Assembly (NCBI GenBank): GCA_963819645.1
Contig: CAWFWZ010000001.1
Span: 1,054,001 to 1,118,000 of the forward strand
Direction: 5' to 3'
DNA length: 64,000 nucleotides
From: CAVVDY01 sp963819645
Lineage (GTDB): Bacteria; Acidobacteriota; Terriglobia; Terriglobales; Acidobacteriaceae
Shown piece after piece: positions 41,619 to 49,977 of this stretch; position 1 is the stretch's first letter, and every line of letters starts with the position of its first letter. Below the pieces are notes generated by a model. It saw nothing but the letters and a program-made list of their open reading frames with translations. It was not told the DNA's origin and made no database searches. Position numbers and translations under genes: made by a program.

Positions 41619-41746
41619 TCAGTAGACATGTTAAGTGTCGGCAAGGGGGAGAGCAACGTGCGGTGGCTGGCGTAACATCGCCATTACGCTCACGAACCCG
41701 GACCGCTTCAACCGAATACTTCTAGCTTCCCGCGGTCCTGACGCCC

Positions 41747-41777
41747 AATAAAAAACGGGAGCATGCCGCTCCCGTTT
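41747..41777 (-). terminator. Rho-independent terminator
   Basis: The stem AAACGGGAGC pairs with GCTCCCGTTT over a five-base loop; read on the minus strand it is followed by T-rich TTTTTTATT. It ends transcription of the secreted TPR-like gene that stops 22 bases upstream. Confidence 0.8.
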
Positions 41778-41798
41778 GAGTCGTTCCTGAACCCAGTC

Positions 41799-43100
41799 CT
41801 ACTGTGATTTCTTGTGCGTCGTTGTTGTGTGATGGGCCGGCGCTGCGGTCGAAACCGGGTTGCCGTTCTTGTCCAGCAGAACTCCGTCGGTAAAGGTCAT
41901 CATGAACGGATTCGGCGTGTAGCTGGAAACCGTGCCCTGGAAGAAGATCTGCGCTCCCGCCTGTGGCACCAGCTTGGCCGGAAGCGGCTTGGCCATGCTT
42001 ACCGTGATATCGGCCTTCTTGGCGTCGATATCATCCTCGCTGCCGGCAAGTTGCAAGCTGCTGGCGCTGGCACTGATTACGCTGGCGCCCAGCTTCACAG
42101 CTTTGTCCTTGATGGTGTTCCAGACGGTGTCGGCAGCGGTCTGATTGCCCGACGACAGTACCAGTTGCCATTCCGCGAAGCTCATCTTCTTCGGATCTTT
42201 GCTCTTCACCAGGTCGGCTGCCTGTTCGGCAGGAGACGGCGGCGGCGGTGCGGGGGCAACCGTGAAGCCCGGCGGCGGCATGACACTGGGATTGCTGGTC
42301 GCATCGTTTACCAGCTCCTGCCAGCCTTGCTCGGAGCCGTGATAGCGAATGTACTTCTTGCGCCCGTAATCGAGAATCTGGGCCTTGCCGTCGCCCTGTG
42401 CGAGATTGGCCGCCTTGATGATGAACCAGAAGCCTTCCGGGTTCATCGGCTTGGCTTCCAGGTCAGCCTGAGCCAGCGGATAAATGTCGGCAATGTTAGG
42501 CGTGCTCTCTTCAGAAACCGCTTTCCGGAAGTCCGTGCTCGCGTCGGAATAGGTCTTGTTCTGCAGAGCCACGAACCCAAGGCCGCCCTCGAAGATGGCG
42601 CCAAGCTCATTGTGCAACTTGGTGAAATCGGCATCGCTCATGCCTTCCGGCTTGGGCATGCTGCTCAGCGCCTGTTCGCCCTGGGTAGCGTATTTCTGAA
42701 TCAGCGGCAGGTTCTGCTGCAGGTTCTGCGCGGTGATTGTGGCCCGGTAGGTGTACGTAAGGATGGCCAGCGCACGAACGTTATTCGGATCCATCTGCAA
42801 AATCCGGTTCGCCGCATCGATCATCTTCTGCGCGTTGCCAGCCTGCTGATACGCCGCCATCAACTGCTCGGCGGCATCAATCTTCATCACACTGTTGGGA
42901 TAGGTCTGTATGAACGCTTCCAGAGCCTGCGCCTTGGCATTCGGGTCCTGCTGCTGAATGGCATTGACGTACGCGTTGTACTCGGCAGGGTCCTTGATCT
43001 CTTTCTTTTGCGTCGCCGGGGCAGCAGCTTGACTCGATGCTTGCTGTACGAATCCCGTCGCAGCCACGACCAGCAACATTACTAGCAGAAACTTCTTCAT
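41799..43100 (-). CDS. Secreted TPR-like protein of unknown function
   Basis: A 433-residue protein starting at the ATG behind GAAGGAG, which gives a signal peptide (KKFLLVMLLVVAATGFVQQASSQ). The N-terminal half has helical repeats (KDPAEYNAYVNAIQQQDPNA; YQQAGNAQKMIDAANRILQM). The C-terminal half has a proline spacer (APAPPPPSPAEQ), a beta-rich region and a His/Thr-rich tail. I recognise no enzyme motif; a periplasmic scaffold role is possible. It faces away from the DinB gene. Confidence 0.8.
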   Translation of the reverse strand: MKKFLLVMLLVVAATGFVQQASSQAAAPATQKKEIKDPAEYNAYVNAIQQQDPNAKAQALEAFIQTYPNSVMKIDAAEQLMAAYQQAGNAQKMIDAANRILQMDPNNVRALAILTYTYRATITAQNLQQNLPLIQKYATQGEQALSSMPKPEGMSDADFTKLHNELGAIFEGGLGFVALQNKTYSDASTDFRKAVSEESTPNIADIYPLAQADLEAKPMNPEGFWFIIKAANLAQGDGKAQILDYGRKKYIRYHGSEQGWQELVNDATSNPSVMPPPGFTVAPAPPPPSPAEQAADLVKSKDPKKMSFAEWQLVLSSGNQTAADTVWNTIKDKAVKLGASVISASASSLQLAGSEDDIDAKKADITVSMAKPLPAKLVPQAGAQIFFQGTVSSYTPNPFMMTFTDGVLLDKNGNPVSTAAPAHHTTTTHKKSQ

Positions 43101-43519
43101 TCGCTTGGCTCCTTCGATCATAGGAACAGATGACGACCTTAATCCAATCGCGCCTCGTGCGGGGCGCGTTCTTTCTGACCTGCGCAACTGCACAGGGACG
43201 ACCGGATGGTCGTGGAAACTCTTACAGATTTCGCAGGAACACCGGGGCGCAGAAAGCGGGATTATAAGTATGTACTCCGACTAAGGCAAGTTACCGACAT
43301 TCGCACTTTTGTCCCGGCTTCTACGATGCCGGGCAAACCTAGCCGGATGTGCGCCTTAACGAAAGCTGGTCCTTGTTCAAGAAATCGTAACACGAAACCT
43401 CGAACGGGTTAAGCATCTCCTGTCAGGCTGGAAAAGGAGGCGGATTTCATCCAGGGAGTCCGATGCATTGACTAACCTCTTATACTTGTTATGATGGTTA
43501 GAAATTAGGAGGCTCTTCA
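43101..43519. other. Divergent intergenic region
   Basis: This 419-base gap separates the secreted TPR-like gene and the DinB gene, which read outward, so it should contain both promoters. I see no gene, repeat or clear operator in it. Confidence 0.45.
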
Positions 43520-44008
43520 ATGACCGAAATCGAGCAGCTCGTTCAGCGATACGACCAGACCATGAGTGGCGACGCCTGGTATGGCTATCCGATATGGAAG
43601 ATTCTGGAAGGCATCGACGCGTCATGCGCCGCTGCGGAGTTGCTTCCCGGAACGCACAACATATGGCAGTTGGTGATGCACATGGAGTTCTGGGAGCGCG
43701 TCGCTGCGCAGAGGTTCTCAGCCCCAGTTAGGCCGGAGGAGGACGATGCGGGAAATTTTCCTGCTACACCGGTCGCTGAAGAAGCCGAGTGGCAGAAGTC
43801 GCTGGAAAGTTTCCGTGCGTCGAATGGTGAGTTTCGGCAGACGATCTCGCTGCTCGATTCCCGCATGTTGGACAAAAACACACCGGGCGGGCAGCATAGC
43901 TTCCGCTACGAACTAGTGGGCGTTATCGAGCATCACATCTATCATGCCGGCCAGATCGCCCTGCTGAAGAAGGGGTATTCGGCGCGGGTGAGGAAGAATC
44001 GCCGGTGA
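43520..44008 (+). CDS. DinB-family metal-dependent protein
   Basis: A 162-residue four-helix protein with three metal-binding His (VMHMEFWERV early; HHIYHAGQ late), typical of DinB/DUF664 proteins related to bacillithiol/mycothiol transferases. AGGAGG lies eight bases before the ATG. A terminator follows. Confidence 0.88.
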   Translation: MTEIEQLVQRYDQTMSGDAWYGYPIWKILEGIDASCAAAELLPGTHNIWQLVMHMEFWERVAAQRFSAPVRPEEDDAGNFPATPVAEEAEWQKSLESFRASNGEFRQTISLLDSRMLDKNTPGGQHSFRYELVGVIEHHIYHAGQIALLKKGYSARVRKNRR

Positions 44009-44043
44009 ATGCCAGCAGGTGCGAGCTGTCGCCTGCTCACGCG

Positions 44044-44070
44044 GCCTGAAGTCAAGCGCTTCAGGCTTTT
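44044..44070 (+). terminator. Rho-independent terminator after the DinB gene
   Basis: GCCTGAAG pairs with CTTCAGGC across a seven-base loop and is followed by TTTT. A TATAAT at 44080 just downstream probably belongs to the greA promoter. Confidence 0.72.
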
Positions 44071-44137
44071 ACGTCGCGCTATAATCTCGGGATGCGCTTG
44101 TAAGCTGAACTAGGTGCTGGGGCGCAACGACTGAAGC

Positions 44138-44608
44138 ATGACTGAACATATCAAGAGAAAGCTCGAACAGGAGATTCAAGTCCTGGAGCACGAGCTGAAC
44201 CACGAATTACCGAAAGAACTGAAGAAGGCGGTTGCCATGGGGGACCTCAGCGAAAACGCCGAGTATCACATGGCGAAGCAGCGGCAGGAATTCGTTCGCG
44301 CCCGCCTCGGCCAGCTCAAAAAGCGCATGGGCGACTTGTCGATGATCAACATGGCGAATATTCCCAGGGATCGCGCTGCCATCGGCTCGACGCTCGTGGT
44401 GTTCGATTCGACTAAGAACGAGGAAATCGAATACAAGCTGGTGACCAGCGAAGAGGCCGACGTAACCAAAGGCCTGATCTCCACCTCTTCGCCGATCGGA
44501 CGCGCCCTGATGGGCAAGAAAGTTGGGGACGTCAGCGAGGTCGTTACCCCTACGGGCAAGCGGGAGCTCGAAGTCCTGAAGCTCCTTACCATCCACGACG
44601 AGGCGTAG
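44138..44608 (+). CDS. greA: Transcription elongation factor GreA
   Basis: A 156-residue protein with the N-terminal coiled-coil (KRKLEQEIQVLEHELNH; GDLSENAEYHMAKQRQ) whose acidic tip restarts backtracked polymerase, and the C-terminal FKBP-like domain (PIGRALMGKKVGDVSEV). This is the usual GreA layout. It is followed five bases later by the CDP-alcohol phosphatidyltransferase gene. Confidence 0.95.
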   Translation: MTEHIKRKLEQEIQVLEHELNHELPKELKKAVAMGDLSENAEYHMAKQRQEFVRARLGQLKKRMGDLSMINMANIPRDRAAIGSTLVVFDSTKNEEIEYKLVTSEEADVTKGLISTSSPIGRALMGKKVGDVSEVVTPTGKRELEVLKLLTIHDEA

Positions 44609-44613
44609 TTGTT

Positions 44614-45276
44614 ATGACGTGGACCAGCGCGGTCGGAAGATCCTGCAAATGGCTGTTGTACAAGATTGTGCACGGCCTCGCGCTGACCCGCATCTCGCCC
44701 AACGCCCTTACGTTTATCGGCTTGCTCATTAACATCGGCGCAGCGCTGCTGTTCGGATTCGCCAATGCCGAGAACCAGCGCCGCTTGTTCGTCTATGCCG
44801 GGCTGGTGATTATCGGCGCCGGCATCTTCGACATGGTTGACGGGCGTGTGGCCCGCGCTACGAACCAGGTAACGCAGTTCGGCGGATTCTTCGATTCCGT
44901 CATCGATCGCTACAGCGACGTCGCGCTGTTCTTCGGGCTGGTGGTTTATTACGCGCGCGCCAATCGGTTTCTCTATGTCGTGCTCGCGGCGTTTGTCATG
45001 GTCAGCTCTGTGCTGGTGAGCTATGCACGTGCGCGCGCCGAGTCGCTCATTCCGAGTTGCAAAGTCGGATTCATGGAACGGCCCGAGCGCATTGTGCTGA
45101 TCATCATCGGCGCGTTGTTCAATCGTATGGGTCCCGTGCTGTGGATCATCGCAGTCATCAGCACCATCACCGTCATTCACCGCATTCGTTACACCAAGCA
45201 GCAGCTCGCGCTGATCGAGCCTCCGCCGGTTCGAGTTCGTCCCGACCCCATGCGTTTTGAAGAGATCGTCGGATAA
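44614..45276 (+). CDS. CDP-alcohol phosphatidyltransferase
   Basis: A 220-residue membrane enzyme with the full family signature D-x2-D-G-x2-A-R-x8-G-x3-D-x3-D around residues 70-100 and about six membrane segments. It transfers a phosphatidyl group from a CDP-lipid to an alcohol. The polar alcohol (glycerol phosphate, inositol phosphate or other) cannot be decided from the motif. It is likely co-transcribed with greA. Confidence 0.92.
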   Translation: MTWTSAVGRSCKWLLYKIVHGLALTRISPNALTFIGLLINIGAALLFGFANAENQRRLFVYAGLVIIGAGIFDMVDGRVARATNQVTQFGGFFDSVIDRYSDVALFFGLVVYYARANRFLYVVLAAFVMVSSVLVSYARARAESLIPSCKVGFMERPERIVLIIIGALFNRMGPVLWIIAVISTITVIHRIRYTKQQLALIEPPPVRVRPDPMRFEEIVG

Positions 45277-45559
45277 GGTGATAGGCGGCTTACACGCCGT
45301 CTGTGGTGCTGAGAAACTCGCAGATTTTCAAGAATTTCATCGAAAACCCATGTTTTTTGCACGAGAAAGTGGTGCTTTTTGGGGCTCTATTTCGCTTGTC
45401 GCCCTCTGGGGTCTTGGGCTTCGCGTCTGGGATGAGCCCTCAAAATGGCTGAATTTTGGGCCTGTAAATCCGCCGAAATCTCGCGCTTTCTGCGCAAATC
45501 CTGTCAAATTCAAAGTTTTCGTGCGCCTGCATCCAGCGTATTGCCCTCAATGCGCCTTC
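45277..45559. other. AT-richer noncoding region, possibly a dispersed repeat
   Basis: The stretch from about 45300 to 45540 is visibly richer in A and T than its neighbours and is rich in TTTT and GAAAT runs. An open frame on the plus strand overlaps the end of the preceding gene, but it has no ribosome-binding site and its translation reads like the repeat-derived frames seen in acidobacterial genomes (from memory). Confidence 0.4.
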
Positions 45560-46084
45560 TTATGCCGGGCTGACGGCCCCAGGAGTGGCTGACGGTGTCG
45601 TCGCCTGCCCACAATAAGGGCAGCAGGCGTAATCATTCTTGATGGGCTGACCGCAACTTGAGCACACCGGCGCCAGCGCGTAGTGGCAGCGCGGACAGAA
45701 GCGAAACGATTCGTTAACCGTGAAACCACAGCCCGGACATTGCGTCGGCAGCGACTTGCGAAGCAAGAAGTACAGAATGAATCCGATGAGGTTCGGCACG
45801 AACAGACAGATCAGCGTCCACAGCGTCGGACTCATGCCACGCCGCTTGGCATCGCGATTAACATAAGTCAGCAGCAGCACCCAGCAGACGGCGAAGGCGG
45901 CGCCGAGCATCACCAGCACCGGAACCATCAGCCGCGGGACAGGTGAGTGATGCATGCCCCGTTCGTGCGTTGCCGCGAAGAAGAGGCCGATTGCGCCGCA
46001 GATTCCCAGCGCGAAAGCCAGGAACCAGCCAAATTCGGGGATGATGGATAATTCAGTTCGAAACGTTGATTTGTTTTCACTCAT
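45560..46084 (-). CDS. Zinc-ribbon membrane protein
   Basis: A 174-residue protein with three predicted membrane segments (FLAFALGICGAIGLFFAAT; MVPVLVMLGAAFAVCWVLLLTYV; LWTLICLFVPNLIGFILYFLL) and then three Cys-x2-Cys knuckles (CPGCG, CPRCH, CSSCG) plus CPYCG. It likely works with the sigma/anti-sigma pair; its start overlaps the anti-sigma stop by four bases. Function unknown. Confidence 0.85.
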   Translation of the reverse strand: MSENKSTFRTELSIIPEFGWFLAFALGICGAIGLFFAATHERGMHHSPVPRLMVPVLVMLGAAFAVCWVLLLTYVNRDAKRRGMSPTLWTLICLFVPNLIGFILYFLLRKSLPTQCPGCGFTVNESFRFCPRCHYALAPVCSSCGQPIKNDYACCPYCGQATTPSATPGAVSPA

Positions 46085-46590
46085 AGCCAGTCTTCCTTAA
46101 AGCGTGCCGCCTGCCAGTCGGTCCGGGCGGAATCGGAAAGTGGATGATGAACCAGAAGTCCAATAGCAATCGCAGCTGCCGGAGCCAGCCAGAAAACGAC
46201 AAACCCGGCTGCGATAATCAGCGGCGCAACGTGAATCTTGTCCGCCAGCCAGCCGCTTAGCCGGAATCCGACGAAGGCTGAACCCGCCGACCACAGCAAG
46301 ACCCAGGGACAGAACGAAATCCCAATCAGGAAGTTGCGGGCCTGCTGATCGGAAAGCTCGGCGGCGCGTTGGCGCACGCGCGCTTGTGTAGCGCTCACCA
46401 GTGCAACCGGAGCCGTCACCGGCAGGCTGCGCAGGGCAAGCCCGGCAAACTCAAGTTCTTCGTCGAAGGCGGAGCATTGTTCGCAGCTATCCAGATGCGA
46501 CGCGAGCCAAGCGGCATCGCTGTCGCTGACGCCTTCTACGTCGCGCAGCAACACAAGTTCGCGAGCGCGTTCATGATCGGAGTTCGTCAT
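46081..46590 (-). CDS. Zinc-finger anti-sigma factor
   Basis: A 169-residue protein with a putative zf-HC2-like N-terminus (H-x3-C-x2-C in SHLDSCEQC) and two membrane segments (LIGISFCPWVLLWSAGSAFVGF; PLIIAAGFVVFWLAPAAAIAIGLL). Overlap with both neighbours by four bases marks a three-gene operon. It probably holds the adjacent ECF sigma factor at the membrane. Confidence 0.87.
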   Translation of the reverse strand: MTNSDHERARELVLLRDVEGVSDSDAAWLASHLDSCEQCSAFDEELEFAGLALRSLPVTAPVALVSATQARVRQRAAELSDQQARNFLIGISFCPWVLLWSAGSAFVGFRLSGWLADKIHVAPLIIAAGFVVFWLAPAAAIAIGLLVHHPLSDSARTDWQAARFKEDWL

Positions 46591-47180
46591 TGCGCGTCTC
46601 CTTTCAGCACCGGGCGAAGCGCCATCACGCCGCGATACAGGCGCGTCTTCACCGTCGCAACGGGGATGTGAATCAATTTCGCGATCTCCTCAAGCTTCAT
46701 TTGTTCATGAATGCGAAGTGTCAATACTTCCCGGAAGATAGCGGGCAATTGTTGCAGTGCCGCTTCAAGATGCGCACTGGCTTCGCCGGCAGCCGCCTGC
46801 TCGAACGGAGAGGGCCGCGCATCCTGCACCTCGAAAGGCGCCCCGTCGTCGCAGTCTTGCATTTCGTCGAGGCTGGCGGGGGAGCGGCGACGCAGGTGGT
46901 CGATCGCTACGTTATGCGCGATGGTGAGCAGCCAGGTTACGAAGCGGCTCTTGCCGTCGTAGAGATGGCCTTTCTCCAGCACGCGCATCCAGGTCTCCTG
47001 GAAGAGGTCTTCGGCGGTCGCACGGTTTCCGGTCAGGTGCAGCAGGTAGCGCAGCAGGCGATGCTGATACTGCGCGATGAGCGCATCGAGCAGGTCAGGA
47101 TCGCGACGGCGCAAGCCACGAGCTATGCGGGCCTCTTCGGTCTCCATCGAAAGCAGCGCACTGAAGGCGGTGGCAACCAT
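46587..47180 (-). CDS. ECF-family RNA polymerase sigma factor
   Basis: A 197-residue sigma-70 family protein with region 2 (LLRYLLHLTGNRATAEDLFQETW, WLLTIAHNVAIDHLRRR) and region 4 (LPAIFREVLTLRIHEQMKLEEIA, HIPVATVKTRLYRG). An internal ATG eleven codons in (METEEARI) is an alternative start. It is paired with the anti-sigma factor downstream; the target regulon is unknown. Confidence 0.92.
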   Translation of the reverse strand: MVATAFSALLSMETEEARIARGLRRRDPDLLDALIAQYQHRLLRYLLHLTGNRATAEDLFQETWMRVLEKGHLYDGKSRFVTWLLTIAHNVAIDHLRRRSPASLDEMQDCDDGAPFEVQDARPSPFEQAAAGEASAHLEAALQQLPAIFREVLTLRIHEQMKLEEIAKLIHIPVATVKTRLYRGVMALRPVLKGDAQ

Positions 47181-47229
47181 GCTATCGGGGTATACGGATG
47201 AGGGGGAGAAAAAGTCTCAGGAAGGCCGC

Positions 47230-47640
47230 CGGAAGGCCGCTATTCGCTATTCGCTATTCGCCATTCGCTTTAGGACATGCAGCATCGCAGCCTGAGTGCC
47301 AGCGCCGTAGGCGTGTCATAGGTTAGCCCGCCGTTTCAACGGCGGGAAGGCTTCGGATCGTGGTGAGAATTAGGCAGTGAGAATTTCGGTTTCGGTGATA
47401 AACGGCACAGACATCTGTGTCGTGCCTGCGGCACTCGGAATTCCATGATGCCTGCTCCCCCGCCGTTGAAACGGCGGGCTAACCTGTGTTGCGCCTACGG
47501 CGCAGATGCGTCAGCCCAGCAATGCATTTTGGCTTGCCACGCTGGTGAGGGATTGAGGCTGCCGATGGCGGGTTCACCGGCGGTCCACCTCTGGCGAATG
47601 GCGAACGGCGAAGAGCGAACGGCGGGGTTCTGCTTCTTTC
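47230..47640. repeat. Nested palindromic repeat complex upstream of lpdA
   Basis: Outer arms are CGCTATTCGCCATTCGC-like runs near 47240-47270 and their inverted partner GGCGAATGGCGAACGGCG near 47595-47612. Inside, a GGTTAGCCCGCCGT-TTCA hairpin (47321-47346) is mirrored by an identical inverted copy (47459-47484), 112 bases apart. Small CGCC-GTA-GGCG hairpins lie on either side. The 522-base gap between the sigma gene and lpdA holds no other gene. Confidence 0.85.
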
Positions 47641-47702
47641 CTCGTTTACAATCATCTGTTTGTACATACCCTCAAATTCATTCTGTAGAGCGGAGCGTTC
47701 GA

Positions 47703-49118
47703 TTGCCTGACACCATTTATGACGTAGCCATCATCGGCAGCGGCCCTGCCGGATACACCGCCGCCATTCGCGCCGGACAACTGGGCCTGAAGACCGCACT
47801 TATCGAGAAGGACTCTTATCTCGGCGGCACCTGCCTGCACGTCGGCTGCATTCCGACCAAGGCCCTGCTGTTCAACGCCGAGGTTTACGACCACGTGAAG
47901 GAAGGCTCCGAGCTCGGCCTGGAGAACACCGCCGGCGTCACCCTGAACTGGGGCGCGATCCAGAAGCGCAAGCAGGGCATCATCGACAAGCACGCCAAGG
48001 GCTTGCAGTTCCTGATGAAAAAGAACAAGGTCACCGTCATCGAGGGCTACGGCAAGCTGACCGGCCCGGCGAAGAACGGCATTCATACCGTCGATGTCGA
48101 GGGCAAAAGTGGCAAGTCGCAGGTACAGGCGAAGAACCTGCTTCTGTCGACCGGCTCGGTCGCGCGCATGCTGCCCGGAATGCAGGCCGACGAGCAGATT
48201 CTGACCAACATCGAAGTGCTGAGCCTGAAGACGATTCCCAAGTCGCTGATCGTGATCGGCTCGGGAGCGGTGGGCGTGGAGTTCGCCAGCATCTACAAGT
48301 CGTTTGGCGCCGAGGTGACCATCCTCGAGATGCTGCCACGCTACGTACCGGTGGAAGACGAAGAGGTTTCCAAAGAGCTGATGCGGGTGTATCGCAAGCG
48401 CGGCATCAACGGCTTCGTCAACGCCAAGGTCGAGAAGGTGGAGAAGACGAAGCAGGGCGTGAAGGTCACCTTCACCGCCGACGGCAAGCAGCAGACGCTG
48501 GAAGCCGAGAAGGTGCTGGTCGCGGTCGGTCGCGCGCCACGCACTGACAACGTCGGCATCGAGAAGACGAAGATCGAGGTCGAGCGCGGCTTCGTGAAGA
48601 TCGACAAGTTCATGCGCACCGCCGAGCCCGGTATCTACGCGGTCGGCGACATCGTTGCCGGATTTCCGCAGCTGGCGCATTCGGGCGCGATGGAAGGCAT
48701 CGTCGCGGTGACGCACATGGCAGGCAAGCCGGTGAAGCCGATCAATCCGCTGCGCATTCCGAACGCGACGTATTGCCATCCGGAGATCGGCAGCGTCGGC
48801 CTGACCGAAGCCAAGGCCAAAGAAGCCGGCTACGACGTGAAGGTGGGCAAATTTCCGTTCACCGCGAACTCGCGTGCCAGCATTGTCGGCTCACACGAAG
48901 GCTTCGTGAAGATCGTCGAAGACACGAAGTATGGCGAGATTCTCGGCGTGCACATCATCGGACCGATGGCGACCGAGATGATCGCGGAGTCTGTGGTTGC
49001 GCTGGAGATGGAGATGACCGCCGAGGAGCTGGCCAACACGATTCACGCGCATCCCACATTGTCAGAGGCAATGCTGGATGGCGCCAACGCGGTGTTCGGC
49101 ATGGCGATCAACGCGTAG
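47703..49118 (+). CDS. lpdA: Dihydrolipoyl dehydrogenase
   Basis: A 471-residue flavoprotein: FAD-binding GSGPAGYTAAIRAG, the redox disulfide GGTCLHVGCIP, NAD-binding GSGAVGVEFASIY, and AVGDIVAGFPQLAH and the catalytic HAHPTLSE near the C-terminus. It reoxidises lipoamide of 2-oxo-acid dehydrogenase complexes. The TTG start gives the family length; the open frame further upstream lies in the repeat complex. It appears as a lone gene ending with a terminator. Confidence 0.95.
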   Translation: MPDTIYDVAIIGSGPAGYTAAIRAGQLGLKTALIEKDSYLGGTCLHVGCIPTKALLFNAEVYDHVKEGSELGLENTAGVTLNWGAIQKRKQGIIDKHAKGLQFLMKKNKVTVIEGYGKLTGPAKNGIHTVDVEGKSGKSQVQAKNLLLSTGSVARMLPGMQADEQILTNIEVLSLKTIPKSLIVIGSGAVGVEFASIYKSFGAEVTILEMLPRYVPVEDEEVSKELMRVYRKRGINGFVNAKVEKVEKTKQGVKVTFTADGKQQTLEAEKVLVAVGRAPRTDNVGIEKTKIEVERGFVKIDKFMRTAEPGIYAVGDIVAGFPQLAHSGAMEGIVAVTHMAGKPVKPINPLRIPNATYCHPEIGSVGLTEAKAKEAGYDVKVGKFPFTANSRASIVGSHEGFVKIVEDTKYGEILGVHIIGPMATEMIAESVVALEMEMTAEELANTIHAHPTLSEAMLDGANAVFGMAINA

Positions 49119-49145
49119 GGTTGATTCACCACAGAGACACAGAGG

Positions 49146-49168
49146 CACGGAGAAATCCGTGTCTTTTT
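49146..49168 (+). terminator. Rho-independent terminator of lpdA within a CACAGAGGCACGGAG repeat
   Basis: CACGGA-GAAA-TCCGTG followed by TCTTTTT. The left arm is part of a CCACAGAGACACAGAGGCACGG repeat (from about 49128), the same family as at 31 kb. Confidence 0.78.
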
Positions 49169-49170
49169 GT

Positions 49171-49977
49171 CTAGACCAGCCGTTCCGGTGCCCAGACCAG
49201 TACCTTTAAGTCGCGGGAGAAGTTGACCAGTTCCGGTTCCTCAGGCAAATCGATGCTCGCAACTGACGCCATTGTGTTCTCCTCGATCTCGTCCTCAGCT
49301 TCCTGAAGTGACCACGGCAGGTGATGGATGTCTGCCCGGTAAAGCCGTCCGCGGTTGAAAGCGTACAGACAATAGCGTTCGCACAGAAAGTACCGGATCG
49401 AGCCGGGCACCGCATGAAAGGCGGATCCAGTGGGACCATACGATCCGCGGAATACTGCCGGCCTGGGCCCGTGCTCACGCTTGGAGGAATACTCAATCCT
49501 CGGTCCGCCCCGTCCCTTCACTTTCATCGAAGCCTTCCAGTAGGGCAGCCGGTAGAACACGCGCGCGCCCCAGACGGCCGACAGATTTCCGGCGTCGAGG
49601 CTGAAGAAGAACACGCCCGGTTTGCCCTCATAAGTCACATAGGTACGTACGTTAAGTTCGGGAAAGCGAGAGACGACGGGCAAGCCTGGCGAACCGTGTG
49701 GGCGTAGATGGTCGAGAACGAATGGAGTTATGGAAATCCACGCGCGCTGGTCGTAGGTGTCGAGCGCCAGCACCTCGGGAACCAGTGGCCGAAGAGCTTC
49801 CGGCGCCACCGCGTAATGCAGGAAGAGCAGGTCGTTCCAGCGCTGAGCCATCAGCCAGGGAGTCATGGGCGGAGGCCAGGGGCGATGAGCGGTGGCGAAC
49901 AAAATGGAGTCGCTACCGATCCAGCGGATTTGGTCCTGCTCTGCGGTATTGAGGTCAGGGTCTGGAGGAAGCTTCAT
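49171..49977 (-). CDS. DUF2071 (YqjF-like) protein
   Basis: A 268-residue protein with the DUF2071 pattern: WPPPMTPWLMAQRWNDLLFLHYAV, the VLALDTYDQRAWISITPFV stretch, FPELNVRTYVTYEGKPGVFFFSL and HLPWSLQEAEDEI. Function is unknown for the family. Its ATG overlaps the methyltransferase stop by four bases, so the two are probably co-expressed. The frame is open further upstream, but that part overlaps the methyltransferase. Confidence 0.88.
   Translation of the reverse strand: MKLPPDPDLNTAEQDQIRWIGSDSILFATAHRPWPPPMTPWLMAQRWNDLLFLHYAVAPEALRPLVPEVLALDTYDQRAWISITPFVLDHLRPHGSPGLPVVSRFPELNVRTYVTYEGKPGVFFFSLDAGNLSAVWGARVFYRLPYWKASMKVKGRGGPRIEYSSKREHGPRPAVFRGSYGPTGSAFHAVPGSIRYFLCERYCLYAFNRGRLYRADIHHLPWSLQEAEDEIEENTMASVASIDLPEEPELVNFSRDLKVLVWAPERLV

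Noticed and set aside
45257..45592. Plus-strand open frame after the CDP-alcohol transferase
   Set aside because: It overlaps the preceding gene end, has no ribosome-binding site and no domain.
47239..47270. Short tandem TATTCGC run as a CRISPR-like array
   Set aside because: There are no spacers or regular repeat units; it is one arm of a palindromic complex.
47445..47702. N-terminal extension of lipoamide dehydrogenase
   Set aside because: It lies in the palindrome complex and the family starts right before the FAD-binding motif.
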